10,328 nucleotides of DNA from Ruminococcus sp. UBA3665 (lineage in GTDB: Bacteria; Bacillota; Clostridia; Oscillospirales; Ruminococcaceae). The notes beneath the pieces were generated by a model. It made no database searches. It saw only the letters and a list, made by a program, of their open reading frames with translations, and was not told where the DNA came from. The stretch is from the NCBI GenBank assembly GCA_002373165.1, contig DFJS01000053.1, positions 1-10,328 on the forward strand. Reading direction: 5' to 3'. Both the position numbers and the translations under genes were made by a program. Shown one piece after another: positions 1 to 6,954 of the stretch (position 1 is its first letter; the number at the start of each line of letters is the position of its first letter).

Positions 1-783
1 AGGAGTGAATCTGCAACATCTGCTCCTGCTGATCAGCAAAAAGAAAAAAATTCAATTCAGCCGGATGAGGAATTAATCACAGGGGTGCCCTCTGAAACTT
101 CACTCGCTAAAATTGAAAAAGCAAAAGAATATCTTCTCAATATCCTCGAAACAATGGGAATCAAGGCCGAATTGAAAGTCAATGCCGGAAAAGACAGTGC
201 TATCATCGAAATTGTTACTCATAACAGCGGCGCAATTATCGGCAAAAGAGGCGAAACTCTCGATTCGCTCCAGTATCTTACTTTTATGACCGCTAACCGC
301 ACCGATAAAGAATATTACAGAATTATCCTCAATACTGCCAATTACCGCGAACGCCGCAGAAAAACTCTCGAAGAACTCGCCGCTAAAATTGCTAAAAATG
401 TTCTCCACAGTCACCGCTCTACAACGCTCGAACCTATGAACCCCTATGAACGCCGTATTATTCATTCTGCTATTGCAGAAATCGAAGGCGTAAGCTCAAA
501 AAGCATCGGCGAAGAACCTTACAGAAAAGTTGTGATTTCTTCTGACGAAAAACCGCCTAAGTCCGGCAAACGCAGAAATTATCACGATAAAAATGAAAAA
601 TCTGACCGCCCCGAAAAAGGCCGCGGCAGAAATCGCGGCAGACGTGATACCAGAAAAAATCCCGATGCACCCCCTACCAGAATCTCTATGGATTCTATGA
701 AAACCAGTTTTGAAAAAGATTATAAACGCCCTAAGCCGGAAGATGATATCAATGCCGGTTTGTACGGAAAAATTGAATTTTAA
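1..783 (+). CDS. jag: Jag/KhpB (EloR) KH-R3H RNA-binding protein, 5' partial
   Basis: The reading frame is open from the first base, so the gene is cut by the window edge; the GTG at 85 is an internal codon, not a believable start. 260 residues are visible. The first ~30 are a charged linker, and the family's N-terminal Jag_N domain lies outside. A type II KH domain follows, with its GKRG loop at 241-252 (IIGKRGETLDSLQYL), then an R3H domain at about 430-537 (EPMNPYERRIIHSAI ... EEPYRKVVIS, with the R-x3-H pair in ERRIIH). After about 550 comes a very basic, low-complexity tail rich in Arg, Lys and Gly that ends in a short GLYGKIEF segment. Family members are cytoplasmic RNA-binding proteins that partner KhpA and influence cell elongation in Gram-positives; that role is known from the family, not visible here. 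The yidC-jag-mnmE order near the origin is typical of Firmicutes. A terminator-like hairpin follows the stop. Confidence 0.95.
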   Translation, partial: RSESATSAPADQQKEKNSIQPDEELITGVPSETSLAKIEKAKEYLLNILETMGIKAELKVNAGKDSAIIEIVTHNSGAIIGKRGETLDSLQYLTFMTANRTDKEYYRIILNTANYRERRRKTLEELAAKIAKNVLHSHRSTTLEPMNPYERRIIHSAIAEIEGVSSKSIGEEPYRKVVISSDEKPPKSGKRRNYHDKNEKSDRPEKGRGRNRGRRDTRKNPDAPPTRISMDSMKTSFEKDYKRPKPEDDINAGLYGKIEF

Positions 784-790
784 TATTTCA

Positions 791-826
791 GGAGGCTGGA
801 CGGGATTTCGTTCAGCCTTCTTTTTT
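791..826 (+). terminator. Intrinsic terminator or attenuator between jag and mnmE
   Basis: Bases 793-802 (AGGCTGGACG) pair with 809-818 (CGTTCAGCCT) through one G-T wobble. The stem can extend by two pairs to 791/820, has a 6-nt loop, and is followed by TTTTTT at 821-826. It lies 8 bases after the jag stop. Only about 16 bases separate the T-run from the mnmE Shine-Dalgarno sequence, so there is no room for a separate promoter after it. mnmE is therefore probably expressed by readthrough, or from a promoter inside jag that I cannot identify. Confidence 0.75.
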
Positions 827-855
827 ATGCTCTGTTTTCTACAGGAGGAGTGAAA

Positions 856-2241
856 ATGCAACAATTTACTGATACTATTGCTGCCATTGCGACTCCGCTC
901 GGTTCGGGCGGCGTGGCAGTCATCCGTATTTCCGGCTGTGATGCCATTTCCTGCACAGATGCGCTTTTTCAGCCCGTCAGAGGCTCCCGGCCTTCTGCTA
1001 TGCAGGAATATACCTGCTCTTACGGCTATTTTATCAATCAGGAAAAAGAAATTTTAGACGACGTTGTTCTGACTGTGTTCCGGAATCCCCACAGCTACAC
1101 AGGAGAAGATACTGTGGAAATTTCCTGCCACGGCGGAAGATTTCTCTCACAGAAAATTCTGCGAACTGTTCTTGCCAATCCTACAGTACGGCTCGCAGAG
1201 GCCGGAGAGTTCACAAAACGCGCTTTCCTCAATGGCAAACTATCCCTTACACAGGCCGAAGCTGTTGCAGATTTAATCTCTGCTTCCGGCGAAAATGCCG
1301 TCCGCTATGCCAGAACCCTCCGCGACGGCGCAACATTCCGGAAAATTTCAGAATTTTCTAACCTGATTCTGGAAATGCTCTCTGACCTTGCTGTCTGGGC
1401 TGATTATCCCGATGAAGATATCCCCGGCGTGGATTCCAAAACATTAGGAGCAAAAATGCAACAACTGCTCGATGACATGAAACAACTCATGTCCAGCTAT
1501 GACTACGGCAGAATCCTCCGCGAAGGCCTGCATACTGTTATTGCCGGAAAACCTAATGTGGGAAAATCTACTCTCTTCAACGTCCTGAGCGGCTGTGAAC
1601 GCAGCATCGTTACCGAAATTGCCGGTACTACCCGCGATGTTGTGGAAGAACAAATCCGCCTTGGAGATGTCATTCTCAGGCTCTCCGATACGGCCGGAGT
1701 ACATCAGACTGCCGATAAAGTAGAACAAATCGGCGTGGAACGCAGTCTTTCCAGTCTGGAACAGGCTGACCTGGTGCTTGCTGTCTTCGATATGAGTGCT
1801 CCGCTTTCCGAAGAAGATCATATTCTTCTGGAAAAACTTCCGGCTGAAAAAACTATCGTTGTCTATAACAAGTCCGATCAGTCCAGTGCCGATTTCAGTC
1901 AGAATGCACTTTTCCACTTTTCCCCGGTGGAAACTGTGGAAATCTCGGCAAAACATCAGGATAATATCACTGCTCTGCAAAATGCTGTGGAACGATTCGC
2001 CGCCCGTCATGCTACTCCTGCCGAAGATGGCATGATTGCTAACGAACGTCAGCGTGTATGCCTGAAACTCGCTCTTGATGCCGTTCAGGAGGCTCTTGAT
2101 GCTCTGACTATGGGTCTGGCATTCGATGCTGTCACGGTCAGCCTGGATGCCGCGGCAGATGCCCTCTTGCAGCTGACAGGCGAACGTGTTACTGATAAAG
2201 TCGTCGATACTGTCTTTCAGCGTTTTTGTGTCGGCAAATAA
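856..2241 (+). CDS. mnmE: tRNA modification GTPase MnmE (TrmE)
   Basis: MnmE works with MnmG to place a (carboxymethyl)aminomethyl group on C5 of the wobble uridine (U34) of certain tRNAs, using GTP hydrolysis and a methylene-tetrahydrofolate C1 unit. The product is 461 aa, the normal family length. The N-terminal folate-binding domain begins IAAIATPLGSGGVAVIRISG. The inserted G domain carries G1 GKPNVGKST (231-239), G2 TTRD (258-261), G3 DTAG (278-281) and G4 NKSD (338-341). The C-terminus is FCVGK, the family's FCxGK signature with its catalytic Cys. I chose ATG 856 because AGGAGG at 843-848 is ideally spaced from it; the in-frame GTG at 850 is too close. mnmG follows after 22 bases. Confidence 0.97.
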   Translation: MQQFTDTIAAIATPLGSGGVAVIRISGCDAISCTDALFQPVRGSRPSAMQEYTCSYGYFINQEKEILDDVVLTVFRNPHSYTGEDTVEISCHGGRFLSQKILRTVLANPTVRLAEAGEFTKRAFLNGKLSLTQAEAVADLISASGENAVRYARTLRDGATFRKISEFSNLILEMLSDLAVWADYPDEDIPGVDSKTLGAKMQQLLDDMKQLMSSYDYGRILREGLHTVIAGKPNVGKSTLFNVLSGCERSIVTEIAGTTRDVVEEQIRLGDVILRLSDTAGVHQTADKVEQIGVERSLSSLEQADLVLAVFDMSAPLSEEDHILLEKLPAEKTIVVYNKSDQSSADFSQNALFHFSPVETVEISAKHQDNITALQNAVERFAARHATPAEDGMIANERQRVCLKLALDAVQEALDALTMGLAFDAVTVSLDAAADALLQLTGERVTDKVVDTVFQRFCVGK

Positions 2242-2263
2242 TCAAAAGTAAGGTGTGTTATTT

Positions 2264-4138
2264 ATGAACCAAAATTATGAAATGGGCGATTTTGATGTTA
2301 TTATCATCGGTGCCGGTCATGCCGGGGTCGAAGCCGGCCTCGCTTCTGCAAGACTGGGATGCAAAACCCTTTTAATGACGATTTCTCTCGATCAGATTGC
2401 CAATATGCCGTGCAATCCTTCTATCGGCGGTACGGCCAAGGGCCATCTTGTCCGCGAAATTGATGCCCTCGGCGGCGAAATGGGCAGGGCCGCAGATGCC
2501 TGCTTTCTGCAATCCCGGATGCTTAACCGCGGAAAAGGCCCTGCTGTTCACAGCCTGCGCGTGCAGGCTGACCGTGTCAAATATCATCAGCATATGAAAC
2601 ATATCTGTGAACAACAGGAAAATCTATTTGTCAAACAGGGCGAAGCCGCTCAGATTCTGGTCGAAGATCAGCATATTACAGGCATTGTTACCCGGCTCGG
2701 CGCAGTCTATCATGCAAAGGCTGTCGTCATCGCGACAGGCACTTACCTGAAAGGCAAAATCCATATCGGACAAGTCGCTTTCGAGAGCGGCCCTGATTCC
2801 GCTCTTCCGGCAAATGCTCTCTCCGAATCCCTGCGGCAATACCTCCCCCTCAGACGATTCAAAACAGGTACGCCCTGCCGTGTTCACAAGAGAAGCATCA
2901 ATTTCGATATTCTCGAAAAACAGGAAGGCGATTCCCAGATTGTTCCCTTCTCGTTTGAAAACCAGAATCAGGAAATGAAAAATCAAGTCTCCTGCTATAT
3001 CAGCTATACGAACCTGAACACCCATGAAGTCATTAAAGCCAATCTGCACCGCTCGCCGCTCTATGCCGGACAAATCGAAGGCGTTGGCCCGCGCTACTGC
3101 CCCTCTATCGAAGACAAAGTCGTCCGCTTTGCCGATAAAGAACGCCATCAGCTTTTTATTGAACCTATGGGGCTCACGACAGAAGAATATTACCTCCAGG
3201 GCATGTCCTCTTCTCTTCCGGAAGACGTTCAGCTCGCATTTCTGCGAACGATCAAAGGCCTGGAACATGTCGAAATCCTCCGGCCAGCCTATGCTATCGA
3301 ATATGACTGCATTGATCCTACTGCTCTCAAACCAACCCTTGAAACAAAAGCCGTTGCCGGCCTTTTCGGCGCAGGACAGTTCAACGGCAGCTCCGGCTAT
3401 GAAGAGGCCGCTGCTCAGGGCCTCGTCGCCGGAATTAATGCTGCCCTCTCCGTTCAGAATAAAAATCAGCTTATCCTGCCGCGCTCCGGTTCTTATATCG
3501 GTACGCTGATTGATGACCTCGTCTGCAAAGGTTGCAGTGACCCCTACAGAATGATGACATCCCGGAGCGAATACAGACTCGTCTTAAGACAGGATAACGC
3601 TGATTTCCGCATGATGCCTATCGGACATCAGCTCGGCTTGATTTCTGACCAAAAATATCAAAATATGATCAATAAATATCAACTTGTCAATCAGGAAATC
3701 GACAGACTGAAACATTCCAACCTTGCGCCTTCTCCTGGACTTAACCAATTTCTGGAAAATTCCGGAACTGCGCCGCTTTCGACAGGCTGTAAAATTGCTG
3801 ACTTAATCCGCCGGCCGCAGCTCGGTTATGATGTTCTTGCTCCGTTCGATTCCGAACGCCCTCAACTCTCCCCCGAAATCCGCGAACAGGTCGAAATTCA
3901 AATCAAATATGAAGGCTATATCAACAGACAATATGATATGATTCATAAAGCTGAATCTCTCGAACAAAAGAATCTGCCGCAGAATTTCGATTATCATCAG
4001 ATTCACGGCCTGCGCCTGGAGGCCGTCGAAAAATTAAACAAGCATCAGCCCGTCAGCATCGGTCAGGCTTCCAGAATTTCCGGCGTTTCTCCGGCGGATA
4101 TTTCCGTTCTTCTGATCTGGCTGACACAACATAAATAA
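2264..4138 (+). CDS. mnmG: tRNA uridine-5-carboxymethylaminomethyl modification enzyme MnmG (GidA)
   Basis: This is the FAD-dependent partner of MnmE in wobble-uridine modification. The 624-aa product has full family length. The N-terminal dinucleotide-binding motif is DVIIIGAGHAGVEAG, with GAGHAG at 16-21. The conserved block MPCNPSIGGTAKGHLVRE (Cys50) and the signature GPRYCPSIED at 275-284 (Cys279) align with the two functional cysteines known from E. coli MnmG. QFNGSSGYEEAAAQGLVAG is the FAD-binding C-terminal motif, and the helical C-terminal domain (RISGVSPADISVLLIWL) is present. The start is ATG 2264 with SD AAGGTG at 2250-2255; a GTG three codons upstream overlaps that SD and is unlikely. 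The TAA stop directly abuts a parS site, with no base between. Confidence 0.97.
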   Translation: MNQNYEMGDFDVIIIGAGHAGVEAGLASARLGCKTLLMTISLDQIANMPCNPSIGGTAKGHLVREIDALGGEMGRAADACFLQSRMLNRGKGPAVHSLRVQADRVKYHQHMKHICEQQENLFVKQGEAAQILVEDQHITGIVTRLGAVYHAKAVVIATGTYLKGKIHIGQVAFESGPDSALPANALSESLRQYLPLRRFKTGTPCRVHKRSINFDILEKQEGDSQIVPFSFENQNQEMKNQVSCYISYTNLNTHEVIKANLHRSPLYAGQIEGVGPRYCPSIEDKVVRFADKERHQLFIEPMGLTTEEYYLQGMSSSLPEDVQLAFLRTIKGLEHVEILRPAYAIEYDCIDPTALKPTLETKAVAGLFGAGQFNGSSGYEEAAAQGLVAGINAALSVQNKNQLILPRSGSYIGTLIDDLVCKGCSDPYRMMTSRSEYRLVLRQDNADFRMMPIGHQLGLISDQKYQNMINKYQLVNQEIDRLKHSNLAPSPGLNQFLENSGTAPLSTGCKIADLIRRPQLGYDVLAPFDSERPQLSPEIREQVEIQIKYEGYINRQYDMIHKAESLEQKNLPQNFDYHQIHGLRLEAVEKLNKHQPVSIGQASRISGVSPADISVLLIWLTQHK

Positions 4139-4154
4139 TGTTCCACGTGGAACA
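4139..4154. promoter_or_regulatory. parS site 1 (ParB centromere)
   Basis: TGTTCCACGTGGAACA is a perfect 16-bp palindrome with the CACGTG core of bacterial parS, close to the established B. subtilis-type consensus. It begins on the base after the mnmG stop and is followed by TTTTT and then the SD of the next gene. With its ATAA left flank it is part of a 25-bp direct repeat shared with site 3. ParB encoded at 7995-8849 is the expected ligand. Confidence 0.95.
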
Positions 4155-4174
4155 TTTTTCAAAAGGTGAATTTT

Positions 4175-4555
4175 ATGCAGGAAATTACTGTTCTGGATGG
4201 ATTATTTAAAATTCTATTTGCTGTCCGTCAGGTTCCCGGAATGTTTCTTCGTAAAAAATCTGTTTTTTATCTGGAAAATTTTATCCGCGGTTTAAGCACA
4301 GGCTTCACGCTGGACGGACGACAGAATCATCAGCTGAAACAAGAACTGGATCTTCTTCATCAGTTCGATTTGTTTCTGCAACAGAAATATTTCTATGGCT
4401 CTGCTCTTAACGGCTATTCTGGTCTGTATTATCAATGTGATGAAAATGAAGAACGCGCTTTTGATTTATTCTTTCAGGAGCTTGAACTCTATCTAAATCA
4501 AAATGTTCCACGTGGAACATTTTTTCAAGAAGGTGTGAAACATGACAATTCCTGA
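4175..4555 (+). CDS. Unrecognised 126-aa protein; possible immunity-like family; parS encoded in its C-terminus
   Basis: I do not recognise this gene with confidence. The start is ATG 4175 with SD AAAGGTG at 4162-4168; a GTG at 4166 overlaps the SD. The protein is cytoplasmic-looking, with no signal peptide or clear membrane segment. Residues ~17-45 (VRQVPGMFLRKKSVFYLENFIRG) and the acidic EERAFDLFFQELELYL helix recall small proteins with an RPGMYLG-type N-terminus and an EExAFDxFxxxLxxFL C-terminus, some of which I associate with toxin immunity. That likeness is from memory and weak. The tail is odd: residues 110-116 are NVPRGTF, encoded by an intact parS (4504-4519), after the point where the folded part seems to end. 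The last 14 bases overlap the next gene, which suggests translational coupling. The gene sits in the mnmG-rsmG junction, where these two genes are often adjacent. Confidence 0.75.
   Translation: MQEITVLDGLFKILFAVRQVPGMFLRKKSVFYLENFIRGLSTGFTLDGRQNHQLKQELDLLHQFDLFLQQKYFYGSALNGYSGLYYQCDENEERAFDLFFQELELYLNQNVPRGTFFQEGVKHDNS
4504..4519. promoter_or_regulatory. parS site 2, inside a coding sequence
   Basis: An exact copy of TGTTCCACGTGGAACA, extended by AAAA and TTTT flanks to a 24-bp palindrome (4500-4523). It is read in frame as part of codons 110-115 (N-V-P-R-G-T) near the end of the 126-aa protein. It lies just upstream of the SD of the next gene, so it occupies the same position relative to a downstream start as sites 1, 3 and 6. 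Confidence 0.95.
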
Positions 4556-5198
4556 ATTTTTTCAAAATTATCGATTTAATCATCATTGCAGTTTCTATCA
4601 TATGAGATATGACGAAAAAAATAAATTATTGACATTGTTCTGCTATTTCCGGGATTTGCGGAAATATACTGCTCCTGATTCCCGGCCTGCTGACTGTGAA
4701 CTCGCTGTTACTTTCCGGAATGCGGAATTTTCCGGTTTGTTTTCTGAATGCTCTGTCTTGGGAGAAAAACTTCTGGATTCCCGTACTCTTTATTTTTATC
4801 TCGAACGGCAAAATACAAACGATTTTTTTGAATTTGTCATCTCTGCCGATTCTGCCGAAGTTCAGACTATCTATGATTTTTCAGAATTGATAAAAACTAT
4901 CAGGCAAATGAATTGCATTCCGGATGTTTTAAGTGATAATCATCAGATAATTGATTTCGATATGAATGGATGCAGTCTGGTTTCCAAAGAAATTCTGATT
5001 GAAATTCTGGAATGCCTTCCGGCTATGAATAAACAGTTTCAGATTCTGCCGGATTTGCTGTATCATTTTTATCTTAACGGCGTGACAATTCATGCGCCGG
5101 ATAAAATCGAACTCTGGTATGTTACTGATGAAGCAAATGCTCAGAATACACAAATTTTCTGTAAAATCAATCATAACTGGGTTCTTCAAATATCATAA
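4542..5198 (+). CDS. Unrecognised 218-aa protein
   Basis: I do not recognise a family. The ATG is preceded by SD AAGGTG (4530-4535) and overlaps the previous stop by 14 bases, so the two genes are probably translationally coupled and cotranscribed. The protein is soluble-looking, without signal peptide, transmembrane stretch or metal-binding motif. It is rich in aromatic residues (HHCSFYHMRYDEKN, TLYFYLERQ, LLYHFYLNG) and alternates strand-like and helix-like segments, ending in strand-like IELWYVTDEAN...FCKINHNWVLQIS. No catalytic motif stands out. Third codon positions seem more AT-rich than in mnmE/mnmG by eye (many ttt, att, aaa), consistent with a recently acquired gene but not measured. 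The stop TAA directly abuts parS site 3, as mnmG's stop abuts site 1. Its place in a possible two-gene cargo with its neighbour is inference. Confidence 0.78.
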   Translation: MTIPEFFQNYRFNHHCSFYHMRYDEKNKLLTLFCYFRDLRKYTAPDSRPADCELAVTFRNAEFSGLFSECSVLGEKLLDSRTLYFYLERQNTNDFFEFVISADSAEVQTIYDFSELIKTIRQMNCIPDVLSDNHQIIDFDMNGCSLVSKEILIEILECLPAMNKQFQILPDLLYHFYLNGVTIHAPDKIELWYVTDEANAQNTQIFCKINHNWVLQIS

Positions 5199-5214
5199 TG
5201 TTCCACGTGGAACA
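5199..5214. promoter_or_regulatory. parS site 3
   Basis: An exact TGTTCCACGTGGAACA immediately after the TAA of the 218-aa gene, followed by TTTTTT and 36 bases before the rsmG start. Bases 5195-5219 repeat 4135-4159 exactly. The centre is only 111 bp from site 4, the closest pair in the window. Confidence 0.95.
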
Positions 5215-5250
5215 TTTTTTGAAATTTTTATTCAGGAGGAATTTTTTATT

Positions 5251-5967
5251 ATGCCTATTCTCCCCGATTATGAAACTGCTAATATTTTATTTGATTCCTA
5301 TCAAATTAATGTTCCACGTGGAACATTCAATAAGCTTCAAGTCTATGCCGATTTTTTAACAGAATATAATCAGCATGTCAATCTTACGGCTATCACCGAC
5401 GGACAGGAAATTCTGACAAAACATTTCCTCGACAGCTTTTTATTATATCACTTCGCTGAAACTTGTTTTCCTGATTCGGCAAAAATTCTCGATATCGGCA
5501 GCGGCGCAGGATTTCCGGGCGTGCCCCTCGCGCTGCTTCATCCCGATTTTGATATTACTCTGCTGGACAGCTTAAATAAAAGAATTACTTTCCTGGAACT
5601 GCTGAAAGAAAAACTGGGGTGCGCTTATACCCCCATCCACGGCAGAGCCGAAGAACTGGCAAAAACTTCTGATTACAGAGAAGCTTTCGATGTTGTTACT
5701 GCACGCGCTGTTGCCGCTCTTCCTATGCTGGCAGAATTCTCCCTGCCTTATGTCAAGCCCGGCGGCTTCTGGATTGCGATGAAGGGCAAAGAAGAAATTT
5801 CCCCTGCTCTGAATGCAATCAAGCTCCTGGGCGGAAAATTAGAACAGACTGTTTCCTATCAGCTGCCCGACGGCGATGAAAGAACTTTATACCTCATTAA
5901 AAAAATATCGCCTACGCCGACAAAATATCCCAGAAAATTCGCTCAGATTAAGCAAAAGCAACTGTAA
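5251..5967 (+). CDS. rsmG: 16S rRNA (guanine-N7)-methyltransferase RsmG (GidB)
   Basis: RsmG uses S-adenosylmethionine to methylate N7 of the conserved guanine in the 530 loop of 16S rRNA (G527 in E. coli); its loss causes low-level streptomycin resistance in several bacteria. The 238-aa product has the usual length. The SAM-binding motif ILDIGSGAGFPGVPLALLHPDF is at about 79-100, preceded by the family block NLTAITDGQEILTKHFLDS. TARAVAALPMLAEF and the GGFWIAMKG motif complete the methyltransferase fold. ATG 5251 has SD AGGAGGA at 5234-5240; the open frame continues upstream through parS site 3 and the end of the previous gene, but has no comparable SD. Codons 20-25 are an intact parS (NVPRGT). 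Rho-independent termination follows the stop. Confidence 0.97.
   Translation: MPILPDYETANILFDSYQINVPRGTFNKLQVYADFLTEYNQHVNLTAITDGQEILTKHFLDSFLLYHFAETCFPDSAKILDIGSGAGFPGVPLALLHPDFDITLLDSLNKRITFLELLKEKLGCAYTPIHGRAEELAKTSDYREAFDVVTARAVAALPMLAEFSLPYVKPGGFWIAMKGKEEISPALNAIKLLGGKLEQTVSYQLPDGDERTLYLIKKISPTPTKYPRKFAQIKQKQL
5310..5325. promoter_or_regulatory. parS site 4, within the rsmG coding sequence
   Basis: An exact TGTTCCACGTGGAACA covering the last base of codon 20 through codon 25 of rsmG (N-V-P-R-G-T). It is the same frame and peptide as site 2. It lies between the N-terminal tail and the first conserved helix of the methyltransferase, where sequence varies between RsmG proteins. Confidence 0.95.
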
Positions 5968-5987
5968 AAAAACACGAATATGTTCGG

Positions 5988-6025
5988 AAATCCGTTATTT
6001 TCAAAAGAAATAACGGATTTTTTTT
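5988..6025 (+). terminator. Intrinsic terminator after rsmG
   Basis: A perfect 13-bp stem (AAATCCGTTATTT at 5988-6000 with AAATAACGGATTT at 6008-6020), a 7-nt loop and an uninterrupted T-run to 6025. It lies 20 bases after the rsmG stop and closes the mnmE-rsmG unit. The A/T ends of the stem could also work on the other strand, but no gene converges here. Confidence 0.93.
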
Positions 6026-6055
6026 ATGGCATTGCGCCCGGCTATCTGTTATAAT
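6026..6055 (+). promoter_or_regulatory. Sigma-A type promoter for noc (extended -10)
   Basis: The -10 hexamer is a perfect TATAAT at 6050-6055 with an upstream TG (6047-6048), making an extended -10. The best -35 is ATGGCA at 6026-6031 (4 of 6 matches to TTGACA) with an 18-bp spacer. The -35 begins directly after the rsmG terminator T-run. Transcription would begin near 6062, leaving a leader of about 58 bases before noc. Confidence 0.75.
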
Positions 6056-6119
6056 TAAATTATAGAGAGATACAACAAAACATTTTCTAATCTGAACAAT
6101 CGAAAGGAGCTTTTTTCTC

Positions 6120-6944
6120 ATGTCACCTGCTTTTACTATCCCGAAAGGACAACCCCTTGCTGAACAAAAAGTGATGCATATCCGGATTGAGGAAATCCGG
6201 CCTAATCCCCATCAGCCGCGGATTGTCTTCCAGTCCGAAGAACTCCGTGCTCTCTCCGACAGTATCCGGCAAAACGGCATTCTTCAGCCGCTTACTGTCC
6301 GTCAGTGCGGCGATTTCTATGAACTCATCGCCGGAGAACGCCGCCTTCGTGCGGCTAAAATTGCCGGCCTGCGCTCTGTTCCGTGTATTGTCATGGAAAT
6401 CAATGACCGCAATTCTGCAATTCTTGCTCTGGTGGAAAATATCCAGAGACAGGACCTCAATTATTTTGAAGAAGCCGCCGCTCTCGAAAAATTAATTACT
6501 TACTATGGCATGACTCAGGAAGATGCTGCTGTGCAGCTTGGCCGTGCACAGAGTACCGTCGCCAATAAACTCCGCCTGCTCAGGCTGACCGAAAAAGAAC
6601 GCGATTATATCCTTGAAAATCAGCTTACGGAACGTCATGCCCGTGCTCTCCTGAAAATTGCAAGTCCGCAGGAACGTATGGCTGTTCTGGAAAAAATCAC
6701 TAAGCTTGGCCTTAACGTCGAAAAAACCGAACAGTTCATAGAAGAAAAAATCAATCATGCCAAAGAACAGGAAAACTTCAAAAAAAGAAGCGTTCTGTTC
6801 CGGGATGTCAGACTGTTCACCAATACGATTCAGAAAGCTGTTGAAACGATGCAGGCCGCCGGAATTCCGGCAGAATCCCAGAAAATGCAGTTCTCTGATT
6901 ATATCGAATACAGAATCCGCATTCCGCTGATCAAAAAAGAATAA
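6120..6944 (+). CDS. noc: Noc-type ParB/Spo0J paralogue (nucleoid occlusion protein)
   Basis: A 274-aa ParB-family CTPase-type DNA-binding protein. The N-domain carries GERRLRAAK (GERR 72-75) and ENIQRQDL (106-113), the CTP-binding boxes of the family. A helix-turn-helix follows (MTQEDAAVQLGRAQSTVANKLRLL, about 131-154). Residues Q144, K150, R155 and R172 occupy the four positions published as separating Noc from ParB specificity (Noc: Q, K, K, R; ParB: R, T, A, G), so the protein should prefer Noc-type sites over parS. The C-terminal block VRLFTNTIQKAVETMQAAG...SDYIEYRIRIP resembles that of Bacillus Noc. In Bacillus, Noc stops division over the nucleoid via an N-terminal amphipathic helix; the N-terminus here (MSPAFTIPKGQPLAEQK) does not look like one. 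ATG 6120 follows AAAGGAG at 6103-6109. Confidence 0.9.
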   Translation: MSPAFTIPKGQPLAEQKVMHIRIEEIRPNPHQPRIVFQSEELRALSDSIRQNGILQPLTVRQCGDFYELIAGERRLRAAKIAGLRSVPCIVMEINDRNSAILALVENIQRQDLNYFEEAAALEKLITYYGMTQEDAAVQLGRAQSTVANKLRLLRLTEKERDYILENQLTERHARALLKIASPQERMAVLEKITKLGLNVEKTEQFIEEKINHAKEQENFKKRSVLFRDVRLFTNTIQKAVETMQAAGIPAESQKMQFSDYIEYRIRIPLIKKE

Positions 6945-6954
6945 TTCCCCATTA

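Noticed and set aside
760..786. Possible promoter TTGTAC ... TAATAT at the end of jag for mnmE
   Set aside because: The spacer is 15 bp and both hexamers are poor; any transcript would also meet the hairpin at 791-826.
1733..1743. GGCGTGGAACG in mnmE, another parS half-site look-alike
   Set aside because: No opposite arm; coding sequence of the conserved IGVERS segment.
4644..4666. 8-bp inverted repeat TATTTCCG/CGGAAATA inside the 218-aa gene, faintly like a wide Noc-binding site
   Set aside because: The Noc site is a contiguous ATTTCCCGGGAAAT palindrome; here a 7-base spacer separates the arms, and there is no T-run for a terminator. Likely chance.
5092..5250. Upstream in-frame extension of rsmG through parS site 3 (which would add a third NVPRGTF peptide)
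   Set aside because: It overlaps the end of the 218-aa gene in another frame, and the strong AGGAGGA plus ATG at 5251 give a normal RsmG length.
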